Origin: Rhizobium etli 8C-3
GTDB taxonomy: Bacteria; Pseudomonadota; Alphaproteobacteria; Rhizobiales; Rhizobiaceae
Length of the DNA: 64,000 bases
Direction: 5' to 3'
Assembly: GCF_001908375.1 (NCBI RefSeq)
Contig: NZ_CP017241.1
Coordinates: forward strand, 3,103,001 to 3,167,000
In this document: piece after piece, positions 35,787 to 42,707 of the stretch
Numbering within the stretch: the first letter of the stretch is position 1
Layout: the number at the start of each line of letters is the position of its first letter
The notes under the pieces: model-generated
What the model saw: the letters and a program-made list of their open reading frames with translations, nothing else
What the model was told of the DNA's origin: nothing
Databases searched by the model: none
Position numbers and translations under genes: made by a program

Positions 35787-36950
35787 ATGCAAAAAGTAAT
35801 GCGACCGGTAAGAATATTGATCGTCGGCAGCGGCGTGCTAGGAGGCGATGTGTTGGATCTTCTCACGCAAAGCAGCGCGCATTATCAGATCATGGTGGGC
35901 GCACGACGGCCCGAGAACGCTCTGCTGCGCGTCAATCTCGCTCTCTACACGGCCATGAATCTTGGGCATACCTCGAATGTAGTCGTCGTGCCAATGGATC
36001 TCATGAATGTCGAAGCAACCGCCGCAGAAATCGGGAAGCTGAGGCCGGACATCATATTCAACGCGACCACTCTCCATTCATGGTGGGTGATCACCAAGCT
36101 GCCGAAGGAAGCCTATGAGCGCGTGGATAGAGCACGTGGCGGCGTGTGGACGCCGATGCACATGGTGCTTATCCGCCGGCTGATGAAAGCTGTCCGGCTA
36201 GCAGAAAGTAACGCTATCGTCGTCAACGCGTCCTATCCCGATGTCGTCAATGCGGCACTCGCCGCCGAAGGCCTGGCGCCTGCCGTCGGCATCGGAAACA
36301 TCGCCAACGCCGTTCCTGGTGTTCGCCTTGCTGCAGCCTATCTTCTGGGGCGCGATCCGGCGTCGATCGACGTGCGTTTCTTTGCCCATCACTACCTGAG
36401 TTACCGCATGCCGAGCACGGGAACGGCCGCGGGTGCTCCATATCATTTGACCGTTTACGCCGATGGAATGGAAGTCTCGCCCGACGATCTTGATCATGAA
36501 ACACTCTTCAGCCATGTCGCGGGCCGCTTCCGCCGCATCAAGGGTCTGGCCGGGCAGTCCGTGACGGCATCCTCGGCGACTGCCATGCTGCATGCGGTCG
36601 CGCGACGAAAGGGGGACGTCGTTCACGGCCCTGGCCCCCTCGGGCTTGTCGGAGGCTATCCGGTGCGGGTTTCCAAGAACGGATTCTTGGTCGAGTTGCC
36701 GAACGGACTAACGCTCGACGATGCCATCGACATCAACCGTCGATGCCAGCGTTTCGACGGCATCGAGGCGGTTGATGTCGACGGGACGGTGCACATAGTG
36801 GAAGAGTCCGCCGAAATAATGCGCGAAACCCTCGGCTATAACTGCAACGCATTCAGACCGGACGAATGCGAGGATCGGGCACATGAGCTTGCCACGCGTT
36901 TCGCTGAATATGCCCGACGTTCCGGTCAGGCAGACCTGACATCCGCATGA
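35787..36950 (+). CDS. saccharopine-dehydrogenase-like NAD(P)-binding oxidoreductase
   Basis: The 387-aa protein has an N-terminal Rossmann motif ILIVGSGVLGGDVLDLL and a layout like saccharopine/homospermidine-type dehydrogenases (DIIFNATTLHSW, VVNASYPDVVNAAL). ATG 35787 is chosen for GGAGG seven bases upstream; two earlier in-frame ATGs lack a ribosome binding site. Such enzymes form or split secondary amines by reductive condensation, which would fit the racemase neighbour, but the substrate is unknown. Its 3' end overlaps the convergent C45 gene by 25 bp. Confidence 0.78.
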   Translation: MQKVMRPVRILIVGSGVLGGDVLDLLTQSSAHYQIMVGARRPENALLRVNLALYTAMNLGHTSNVVVVPMDLMNVEATAAEIGKLRPDIIFNATTLHSWWVITKLPKEAYERVDRARGGVWTPMHMVLIRRLMKAVRLAESNAIVVNASYPDVVNAALAAEGLAPAVGIGNIANAVPGVRLAAAYLLGRDPASIDVRFFAHHYLSYRMPSTGTAAGAPYHLTVYADGMEVSPDDLDHETLFSHVAGRFRRIKGLAGQSVTASSATAMLHAVARRKGDVVHGPGPLGLVGGYPVRVSKNGFLVELPNGLTLDDAIDINRRCQRFDGIEAVDVDGTVHIVEESAEIMRETLGYNCNAFRPDECEDRAHELATRFAEYARRSGQADLTSA

Positions 36951-37984
36951 CGCCTGATCGGGTTCCCCGCGGCATAATCGTGGTAGGCATTCGCGGCGGG
37001 GCGCCCGACAGAGAGTGCAGCCTCCATCGAGCGACAATCGAACACGAAAGAAAACGCAGTCTGTGTTGGTTCGCTGACGGAGAAAGACTTGCATATCGCG
37101 TCCGGCGCACCGGAGGTGTCGCTCAACGCCCGCTGAACGCCTGCTTTACCGTCAAGCAAGGGCCGCAGGCGGTTGAGGGCAAGCAGGCGGGCCTGGCTCG
37201 ATGGATAGACTGCGGCCGCGACGTCCACGTTCTCGTGCGGCAAGACGGGAGCTGTCAAAGGATGATTGGTATGGACGATAGCCGGTCCCTCAAGAGAAAC
37301 CACGCCTGCCTTGGGAGAGATCTCGACACCTCCGACAGCGCCCGTCTCGTCCCCGAACAAATAGCAGCGGCCGCCCATGTGATCGATCGATCGCAAGACA
37401 GCGATGGCATCACCTACCCGTCTCTGCCTGATGATCAGGCGCCTGGCAACCAAGCTCGGGATGCCGGTTGCCGAGCGGTCCATCATCAAGTCATTGGTGA
37501 CGAAAGCAAAGCCACAGCTGTTGAAGCCGACCCAGCCAAGCGTACCCGGCGACGTGACCATTGTGCATTGAAGACCGCGCTCACAATACGAGATGAGAAC
37601 AAGCTGCTCCTCGGTACCGACCGGCGCGTCCCAGTTCTGGCCGACAACCGCGCCTGCAGATGTCGAGACCGCCACGCTCGTGCAGCCCTTCGCCGCCGGT
37701 TCATCAAAAAACTCGAAACCGTTTAGGCAATAGATCTCGAGCGGAGAAAATCCAGCACCGGCCGCAATCCCCTCAATTTCTGCAACAATCTGCGGCTGGT
37801 GGCTTTGAAGATATGTCCACGACGCTCCGGCGACTTTTTCCGCAGCGCTCCACCCCGCCTGTCCCACTTTTTCCCGGAGCGAGTTGACGGCCACTCTGAT
37901 CGGAGAGGAGAAGAGAGAGCCATGCTGACGACCGCGCTCGAATGGAGAGCCATACAAAACTACGATAGGAAGGCGTCGCGACAT
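36926..37984 (-). CDS. C45 family peptidase / acyl-CoA:6-aminopenicillanic-acid acyltransferase-like protein
   Basis: The protein of about 352 aa has the family entry motif YGSPFERGRQHG and the conserved GCTSVAV, where Cys becomes the N-terminal nucleophile after autoprocessing. GQNWDAP follows, as in C45 acyltransferases and acid-ceramidase-like hydrolases. ATG 37984 is chosen because the family core starts just after it; longer frames lack similarity. It could form or cleave an amide bond on the product of the neighbouring racemase and dehydrogenase, or hydrolyse AHLs. Both ideas are inference. Confidence 0.82.
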   Translation of the reverse strand: MSRRLPIVVLYGSPFERGRQHGSLFSSPIRVAVNSLREKVGQAGWSAAEKVAGASWTYLQSHQPQIVAEIEGIAAGAGFSPLEIYCLNGFEFFDEPAAKGCTSVAVSTSAGAVVGQNWDAPVGTEEQLVLISYCERGLQCTMVTSPGTLGWVGFNSCGFAFVTNDLMMDRSATGIPSLVARRLIIRQRRVGDAIAVLRSIDHMGGRCYLFGDETGAVGGVEISPKAGVVSLEGPAIVHTNHPLTAPVLPHENVDVAAAVYPSSQARLLALNRLRPLLDGKAGVQRALSDTSGAPDAICKSFSVSEPTQTAFSFVFDCRSMEAALSVGRPAANAYHDYAAGNPIRRHADVRSA

Positions 37985-38188
37985 GAAAACCCGAATAACA
38001 TAGCAAATTTCCCCCATATTATGAGATATATTCGCCATGCGTCCATAATACGCAATTTTGAGTGGTACGAAAGTTACGCACACGGTACACATATCAACGC
38101 GGCATTCCGGCGGCAGCGTTGCTGTCCAAGCCGATTGCGACACAGTCATACTTCAGAGGAAATTTTCTGCTCAACGGAGTGATCTGGC

Positions 38189-38917
38189 GTGAACAGGATT
38201 CTAGCCAACCTCATGTTTGATTTTCTCAAGGCATGCGACGCAGCGCAGGCGTGCAACGAATTGACGGATCTCGTCGGCAAACTGGTAACAGAACTCGGTT
38301 TCGAGTGCTTCGTGATGGCAGCATTGCCTCTTCGCCATGAACGGTTGGAGGGTTGCTTTTTGCTCAATGGGTGGCCTGAAAAATGGTTCGAGAGGTACCT
38401 TCGCAAGAACTTTATCCACCGCGATCCGGTCGTCGATCTGGTCAAACGAAACGACAAGCCGATCATTTGGTCGAAGGCCATCGATGACCGGGGGCTCACG
38501 CCGAAAGCGCGGCAGATCATGAAGGAGGCGGCCCGCTTCGGGTTGGCGGATGGTCTTACCATTCCCCTCCACTCCAATGCAGGGCTGGATGGTGTCTTCT
38601 CACTCGTGGGCCCACGCTTAGATATTTCCGCCGAAGAGAACAACCTCTTGCAAATTGTTGCCTCGAGCGCCTATGCGCGGCTTCTCGAATTCAAGGGCAT
38701 CAAAAACAGAGTCCGCAAATCTGTGTCCGTGACGCGCAGCGAGAGCGAATGCCTTGCCTGGTGCGCAGCGGGTAAGACGGATTTGGAAATTGGCTGGATC
38801 ACCGGCCGCTCGCAAAGGACGGTACAGAAGCACCTGCAAAATCTCCAGCTGAAATTGCAGGCCAAAAATCGTGCTCAATTGATCGCCGAAGCCTTCCGGC
38901 AGGGCCTTCAGCGATAA
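38189..38917 (+). CDS. LuxR-family AHL-responsive transcription factor
   Basis: The 242-aa protein has an autoinducer-binding domain with Trp66, Tyr70, Asp79 and Trp94, spaced exactly like Trp57/Tyr61/Asp70/Trp85 of TraR. A C-terminal LuxR HTH follows (SESECLAWCAAGKTDLEIG, TVQKHLQNLQLKLQ). It starts at GTG 38189 with GGAG upstream. It stands 75 bp before the synthase gene and should bind the AHL made by it. I cannot assign it to the TraR, CinR or BjaR subgroup from memory alone. Confidence 0.92.
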   Translation: MNRILANLMFDFLKACDAAQACNELTDLVGKLVTELGFECFVMAALPLRHERLEGCFLLNGWPEKWFERYLRKNFIHRDPVVDLVKRNDKPIIWSKAIDDRGLTPKARQIMKEAARFGLADGLTIPLHSNAGLDGVFSLVGPRLDISAEENNLLQIVASSAYARLLEFKGIKNRVRKSVSVTRSESECLAWCAAGKTDLEIGWITGRSQRTVQKHLQNLQLKLQAKNRAQLIAEAFRQGLQR

Positions 38918-38948
38918 AAACTACGACAATTTGCGAATAGTTTTGGAG

Positions 38949-38959
38949 AACCGACGGTT
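38949..38959. promoter_or_regulatory. candidate lux-type box (dyad AACCG-A-CGGTT) upstream of luxI
   Basis: A perfect 5-1-5 inverted repeat sits 34 bp before the AHL synthase ATG, in the 75-bp gap after the luxR gene, and extends imperfectly by two bases each side. LuxR proteins bind dyads of about 18-20 bp in such positions. This is shorter than the tra box but is the only clear dyad in the gap. Confidence 0.4.
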
Positions 38960-38992
38960 GTAAACTTACGGCGTGCGACCTGAGGTGACTTT

Positions 38993-39697
38993 ATGCTCCA
39001 AATTATCCATGGCAAGCAGGCCAACGACCAAGCGCTCATGGAGCCCATTTGGCGTTATCGCCATCGCCGTTTTGTCGACGAGCTAGGCTGGGAGGCAGTG
39101 CGCCGCGCCGATGAATGCGAGCGGGATGCCTTTGACACGTCCCACACCATTCATCTCGTTCTAACCCACGGCCACGACATCATCGGCTATTCGCGGCTGC
39201 TCCCCACAAACTTGCCGCACCTTCTCTCTGAGATTTATCCTGAGCTCTTGCAAGGAAGACCGTACCCCTGTGGCCCACGCGTTTTCGAATGGGGACGATG
39301 TGCAGCCGAAAAGGTGGCTCCACGGATTGATAACGTCGCGGCCGTGGACGTGTTGATGACCGGCGTTCTGGAGTACCTCGTGCATGTTGGCGCCGAGGCT
39401 GTGATCATCGAGGCGCATCCCAAGCTTGTCGAGATGATGAAGGGTAGAGGCTACCCTGTCCAGTATCTTTGCAAGCCAGCGCTCTACAATGGCGAGACGA
39501 TCGTTGCAGCCGCAGTTTACCCATCAGCAACGGTGCTTCAACGTCATCGATTGGCTTATGGCATAACGCAATCTTTGCTCCCACCCAACCTTCAAAGGGG
39601 GCTGCGTCGCGTCCGCGAACGACATGTCGATCATCAGCCGAACTGGAAAGACTCAATTCGTGGCGCGGCGCAGGAAATCACTGATGGATGCAGCTAG
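38993..39697 (+). CDS. acyl-homoserine-lactone synthase (LuxI family)
   Basis: The 234-aa protein has all family-invariant residues at expected spacing: Arg23, Phe27, Trp33, Asp45, Asp48, Arg68, Glu99 and Arg102 (YRHRRFVDELGW, RDAFD, SRLLPT, FEWGR). It makes an AHL signal from SAM and an acyl-ACP or acyl-CoA. ATG 38993 has GAGGTGA upstream. Near RLLPT and the CGP..FEW block it resembles the BjaI/RpaI-like branch as I remember it, which would suggest an unusual acyl group. That is only a suggestion. Confidence 0.92.
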   Translation: MLQIIHGKQANDQALMEPIWRYRHRRFVDELGWEAVRRADECERDAFDTSHTIHLVLTHGHDIIGYSRLLPTNLPHLLSEIYPELLQGRPYPCGPRVFEWGRCAAEKVAPRIDNVAAVDVLMTGVLEYLVHVGAEAVIIEAHPKLVEMMKGRGYPVQYLCKPALYNGETIVAAAVYPSATVLQRHRLAYGITQSLLPPNLQRGLRRVRERHVDHQPNWKDSIRGAAQEITDGCS

Positions 39698-39869
39698 CGC
39701 CGAGCGCTTCATCAAGGCAATGGTGCACGACAAGACCCAGAACCTTCTAAGGATCGTGGAGGAAGTCTATCGCCGTTATCCACCGAATGAAGACCTGGAG
39801 TTCATACGATATCTGCTGGGAATGATAGTTCTCGAAACAGACGACGGAAATGGCAAGGACAAGCGCTAA
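39684..39869 (+). CDS. small acidic/helical protein overlapping luxI (CinS-like by position)
   Basis: The 61-aa frame starts at ATG 39684, 14 bp before the luxI stop, with AGGAAA upstream. It is helix-rich (FIKAMVHDKTQNLLRIVEEV, FIRYLLGMIVL) with a charged tail. In Rhizobium leguminosarum a small protein, CinS, is co-translated with the synthase CinI and relieves repression by the XRE protein PraR. A PraR-like gene follows here, so this protein may play the same antirepressor part. The parallel is positional; I have not aligned it with CinS. Confidence 0.65.
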   Translation: MDAASAERFIKAMVHDKTQNLLRIVEEVYRRYPPNEDLEFIRYLLGMIVLETDDGNGKDKR

Positions 39870-39949
39870 CGGTCAAACAGTTGCAGGCGGCAGCAACCTC
39901 GGAATGAACCAGCCGTTTTAAGATCTGATCTTAAAGTTCTTTGCAATCG

Positions 39950-40142
39950 TGGGTTTCGTTGTTAAACTGAAACGGAGACGACGCTGTTCGTCTTGGGGCG
40001 TGGAAACCCCTTTTGATTGATAACACGCTTTTTGAGCGACTACTTCGTGACCTTTCGGGTCGGGGAGCCTGTGGAGTATGCAAAAGGCCTTCGGGCTAAA
40101 GTCCACAGGGGCTGAGTCAAAACGGCTTTCCAACTCCCCGAC
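39950..40142 (+). ncRNA. strongly folded RNA: leader of the XRE gene or independent sRNA
   Basis: The gap between the small protein and the XRE gene contains nested stems. GTCGGGGAG (40059-40067) pairs with CTCCCCGAC (40134-40142). Inside it CCTGTGGA (40068-40075) pairs with TCCACAGG (40102-40109), closing a GGCC-UUCG-GGCU tetraloop hairpin (40086-40097). Upstream are two more hairpins, GACGA/TCGTC and GGGG/CCCC with a GAAA turn. A possible promoter, TTGCAA then TAAACT, lies near 39951-39968. No T-run follows the last stem, so a long leader is as likely as a free RNA. Confidence 0.6.
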
Positions 40143-40182
40143 TGCTAGATCCGCCAGGACTTCTGGCTGTGGGAGCTCATAT

Positions 40183-40635
40183 ATGGCAAAGAATTACCAC
40201 CTTGAAGGGCCGGCATTTCCGGTTGAGGAAACAGCCAGCAACCCGGTCTCACTTCACCCCGTCGATCAAGAGGTCGGAAAACGCATTCGCGTACGACGCC
40301 AGCAATTGCGAATTTCTCAGGCCGCGCTCGGTGCCGGCGTCGGCGTTTCTTTCCAGCAAATTCAAAAATACGAGCGAGGCGCTAACCGCGTCAGCTCTTC
40401 CGTTCTCTATGAGATTGCCGCGGTCCTTGACGTACCGATGGCCTATTTCTTCGAGACGCTTTCGAAGCCCGGTTGCGGCAGCAGTGCAGCATTGAGTCGC
40501 AAGGCCGAAATACGTGAGGAATTCATAGCGACTGACGAGGGTCAACGGCTAGTGGATACGTTCATGGCGATACCGAAGAAGATGCGCCCGAAGTTCATTT
40601 CTCTCCTGGCCACGTTCAGCAGCGCGAACGACTGA
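40183..40635 (+). CDS. XRE-family regulator, PraR-like
   Basis: The 150-aa protein has a Cro/C1 HTH at about residues 31-90 (VGKRIRVRRQQLRISQAAL, VSFQQIQKYERGANRVS, VPMAYFFE), closely patterned like PraR/PhrR-type rhizobial regulators. Its C-terminal tail ends with PKKMRPKFISLLATF. ATG 40183 has GGGAG upstream. PraR represses quorum-sensing and attachment genes in R. leguminosarum; a plasmid copy beside a luxRI pair suggests a self-contained switch. A terminator follows directly. Confidence 0.87.
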   Translation: MAKNYHLEGPAFPVEETASNPVSLHPVDQEVGKRIRVRRQQLRISQAALGAGVGVSFQQIQKYERGANRVSSSVLYEIAAVLDVPMAYFFETLSKPGCGSSAALSRKAEIREEFIATDEGQRLVDTFMAIPKKMRPKFISLLATFSSAND

Positions 40636-41060
40636 ATCGCCGTTATAATCAGGGCCCACTGAACGTGTAGCGATGGGCCCATTTTATCGCAGCCGTCAGC
40701 TACAGAGAGTCTGGTGGCGCCCGTCTCCGGCGTTCCTCCGCCATTCCAAACGCTGCGTCAACGATGGCTTTTTGACCCGTCGAAACCATCTAACGGGTGC
40801 CAGGCGGGAGTTCCTACCATATTTGTGCTCCGGCCCCGCTCACAAACTTTCTCGCCACCGCCGCGACACGTTGAGGTCAACACGGCGCCGAACTGGACTT
40901 GAAAGCGCGGCCGAAGCTTCCCTCATGCGCCTCTGCAAACCAGGCTTGCCAATGCAGGATTCCGCACTCGTCATCAACTGTACGAGGCAAAGGACGCAAC
41001 AATGTCGCCGGCGGTTGCGCAGGATATGACTTCCCGACAAACTAAGGAGGTAACATTGTC
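40636..41060. other. intergenic region with terminator, otherwise no gene seen
   Basis: Apart from the terminator at 40652-40687 and an AAGGAGG just before 41061, this stretch of about 425 bp shows no frame with protein-like composition. Confidence 0.5.
40652..40687 (+). terminator. rho-independent terminator of the PraR-like gene
   Basis: GGGCCCA (40652-40658) and TGGGCCC (40674-40680) form a perfect 7-bp stem followed by ATTTTAT, 16 bp after the XRE stop. It isolates the quorum-sensing block from the genes to the right. Confidence 0.75.
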
Positions 41061-41462
41061 ATGGCAACTGACGATCGATCAACATGGAAATCTGAAACCT
41101 TTGGGCACGCCGCCGAAACTCATGTCTTTGCGTCGAACCCGTGCTACCTCGTTGAGCAGATTTCCTTGCCGATCTCGAATCTCGCTCGGATGGTCAATGG
41201 CGACGGGACGGAACGGACGCTCATCTTCGATGAAGGCAAGGCAATTGTTCGGGGCATCGAGGGGGGCCTCCTGTTATGGGTCGGTGCGAGCAATCTCGTC
41301 GTCCGCCACGCTCTTCAGCTACTGCTTGAGAGTGGCCTCTTTCGCGCAAGGTCGGACGCGCAGCTGGAGATCTCTTGGTATTTAAGTGTCGGCAAGCCCT
41401 TTGCGGTGATCGAGGGGCTGTTTGCAACGCCCCGCGACGACGGTGCCAGATGCACGTCGTGA
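41061..41462 (+). CDS. hypothetical protein
   Basis: The 133-aa frame starts at ATG 41061 behind a strong AAGGAGG with slightly long spacing (11 bp). It has balanced composition with beta-strand-rich stretches (RTLIFDEGKAIVRGIEGG) and no signal peptide or membrane segment. I do not recognise the family. An overlapping frame starting at TTG 41056 has better spacing but reads Arg/Ser-rich and unlike a protein, so I prefer this one. Confidence 0.6.
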   Translation: MATDDRSTWKSETFGHAAETHVFASNPCYLVEQISLPISNLARMVNGDGTERTLIFDEGKAIVRGIEGGLLLWVGASNLVVRHALQLLLESGLFRARSDAQLEISWYLSVGKPFAVIEGLFATPRDDGARCTS

Positions 41463-41798
41463 AGCCATACGTGCCTGGGGTGATCGATGGCATCCGGCTG
41501 CGCATAAGACACTGGCCCGACACGCGTTTCTATTGCTTATCCGTCGACGCCATTGGCCACGCTCCCGTGTATCTGCACTGGGGATGTGGTTGAAGCTTTT
41601 ATAGGGCAGAGTTCTCGATTTGACTCACTCCCAACTATCCCGTTTCTGGTAGCCGCATTGGCAACCCTGCGCGCGAGAGCAAGCAATGCCCCCATATTCA
41701 GCGCACGCGCGGACGAACTCTTTTAGGTCGCCAGCCCAACGACAACCCCGTGCACCCTAGGCGCCGCATACCTGCGTCTAGGTCTGGGACAACCTCTG
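41463..41798. other. intergenic, no gene seen
   Basis: No protein-like frame on either strand; it leads up to the TATAAT of the candidate sRNA at 41799. Confidence 0.4.
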
Positions 41799-41804
41799 TA
41801 TAAT
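41799..41804 (+). promoter_or_regulatory. -10 box of candidate sRNA promoter
   Basis: A perfect TATAAT lies about seven bases before the proposed sRNA start. No good -35 hexamer is seen at 17 bp, so the promoter is tentative. Confidence 0.4.
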
Positions 41805-41810
41805 TTCGCG

Positions 41811-41967
41811 AGGTATTAGTCGAATGATAGGTTCGCTTTCGTCGCCTCAAACACCCCCCCAACCCCAGGGAGGCGATTTTCGGCTTCGGTGTCTCCCTCT
41901 GTTTCACCGTGGTCGGCGGATATGACATCCGCGTTGACCGCCTCGTTGACCGGGGCGGTCTTTTTTT
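41811..41967 (+). ncRNA. candidate intergenic small RNA with C-rich loops
   Basis: After the TATAAT, about 157 nt fold as four successive hairpins. TCGCCTC (41842-41848)/GAGGCGA (41870-41876) has a loop containing seven C in a row. CGGTG (41887-41891)/CACCG (41905-41909) has a CTCCCTCT loop. GCGGAT (41916-41921)/ATCCGC (41927-41932) follows. The last stem, GACCGCC/GGCGGTC, is followed by seven T. C/U-rich single-stranded loops that can pair with Shine-Dalgarno sequences are known from rhizobial sRNA families such as alpha-r14. No open frame spans it. Confidence 0.6.
41936..41967 (+). terminator. rho-independent terminator ending the candidate sRNA
   Basis: GACCGCC (41936-41942) and GGCGGTC (41954-41960) form a 7-bp GC-rich stem directly followed by T7 (41961-41967). 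This is the strongest terminator in the window, with no protein gene ending close before it on this strand. Confidence 0.82.
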
Positions 41968-42299
41968 GAGTTGATGTCGGCGCGTGACACTCAAGAAAAT
42001 TCCGCTTATGCGGTCTGAGGATCGAACACTCGGAGCGGATCAATCCGCCTCTACGATTTCGAAATCTATTTGGAGCCTGCCAATGACGACTGCAGCCTCG
42101 TTTATCCCGAGAAGGCGTGACGGCTGCCCAATCTTTAAAGTTATTCCAGATTCGAGATTGCGGAAGTTCAAGACGATGGTCGATGAAGGACCCCAATCTA
42201 TAGATCCGGACGCTGCCTATCGCGGCGACAAACCCCTGAGAAGGGCCCCTGGAACCAATAACGCGTCACGACATTCTTCCTCCCACAAGGAGATGCCAA
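41968..42299. other. intergenic; one doubtful short frame
   Basis: A 75-codon top-strand frame from ATG 42084 (GGAG upstream) to 42310 overlaps the start of the next gene. Its Arg/Ser-rich composition is not convincing, so I do not call it a gene. Confidence 0.35.
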
Positions 42300-42584
42300 A
42301 TGACGTATGATCCTGAAAAACCAAAGCTTGGTCGTAGGTTTCGAACCGGACCGGTTGATTTTCGCCGCACGAATTGGGTGACATGGATTGCAGCAGCAGG
42401 GTTGATTGCGATTGGCGCTTTCGCTCTCACCCAGTGGTCTAGCTCGCCCGACACTGATCCAGAGACCACCGCTTCGACGAGCAATTCCGAAACCGCGCCG
42501 GCTCCAGCAACGCCGTCAGCCCCGACAGACAACAATGCCGCGCCTGCTCCCGTCACGCCGCCTGCAGGCACGCCGCAACAGTAA
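42300..42584 (+). CDS. small single-pass membrane protein with Pro/Ala/Thr-rich tail
   Basis: The 94-aa protein starts behind AAGGAG (ATG 42300). It has an Arg-rich cytoplasmic start, one membrane segment (WVTWIAAAGLIAIGAFAL, about residues 26-43) and a low-complexity tail of Ala, Pro and Thr that should lie in the periplasm. Proteins of this layout are common and uncharacterised in rhizobia. It converges on traA. Confidence 0.72.
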   Translation: MTYDPEKPKLGRRFRTGPVDFRRTNWVTWIAAAGLIAIGAFALTQWSSSPDTDPETTASTSNSETAPAPATPSAPTDNNAAPAPVTPPAGTPQQ

Positions 42585-42707
42585 GTCTGAACTTGCCGCG
42601 CGGTCGGGCGCCACTGCGGCGGATCATAGCGACGAAGCCTAATGCGCTATCGCCGCCGCAAGCGCTTGTGCCCATGAGGACGACGGCACCATTGGCTTCG
42701 TGCCGCC

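Noticed and set aside
37985..38188. Search for a second lux-type operator between the C45 gene and luxR
   Set aside because: No inverted repeat of useful length was found, only weak partial dyads.
41002..41385. Alternative frame overlapping the hypothetical gene at 41061
   Set aside because: Although TTG 41056 is well spaced from AAGGAGG, the translation is Arg/Ser-rich and unlike a folded protein, whereas the 41061 frame looks normal.
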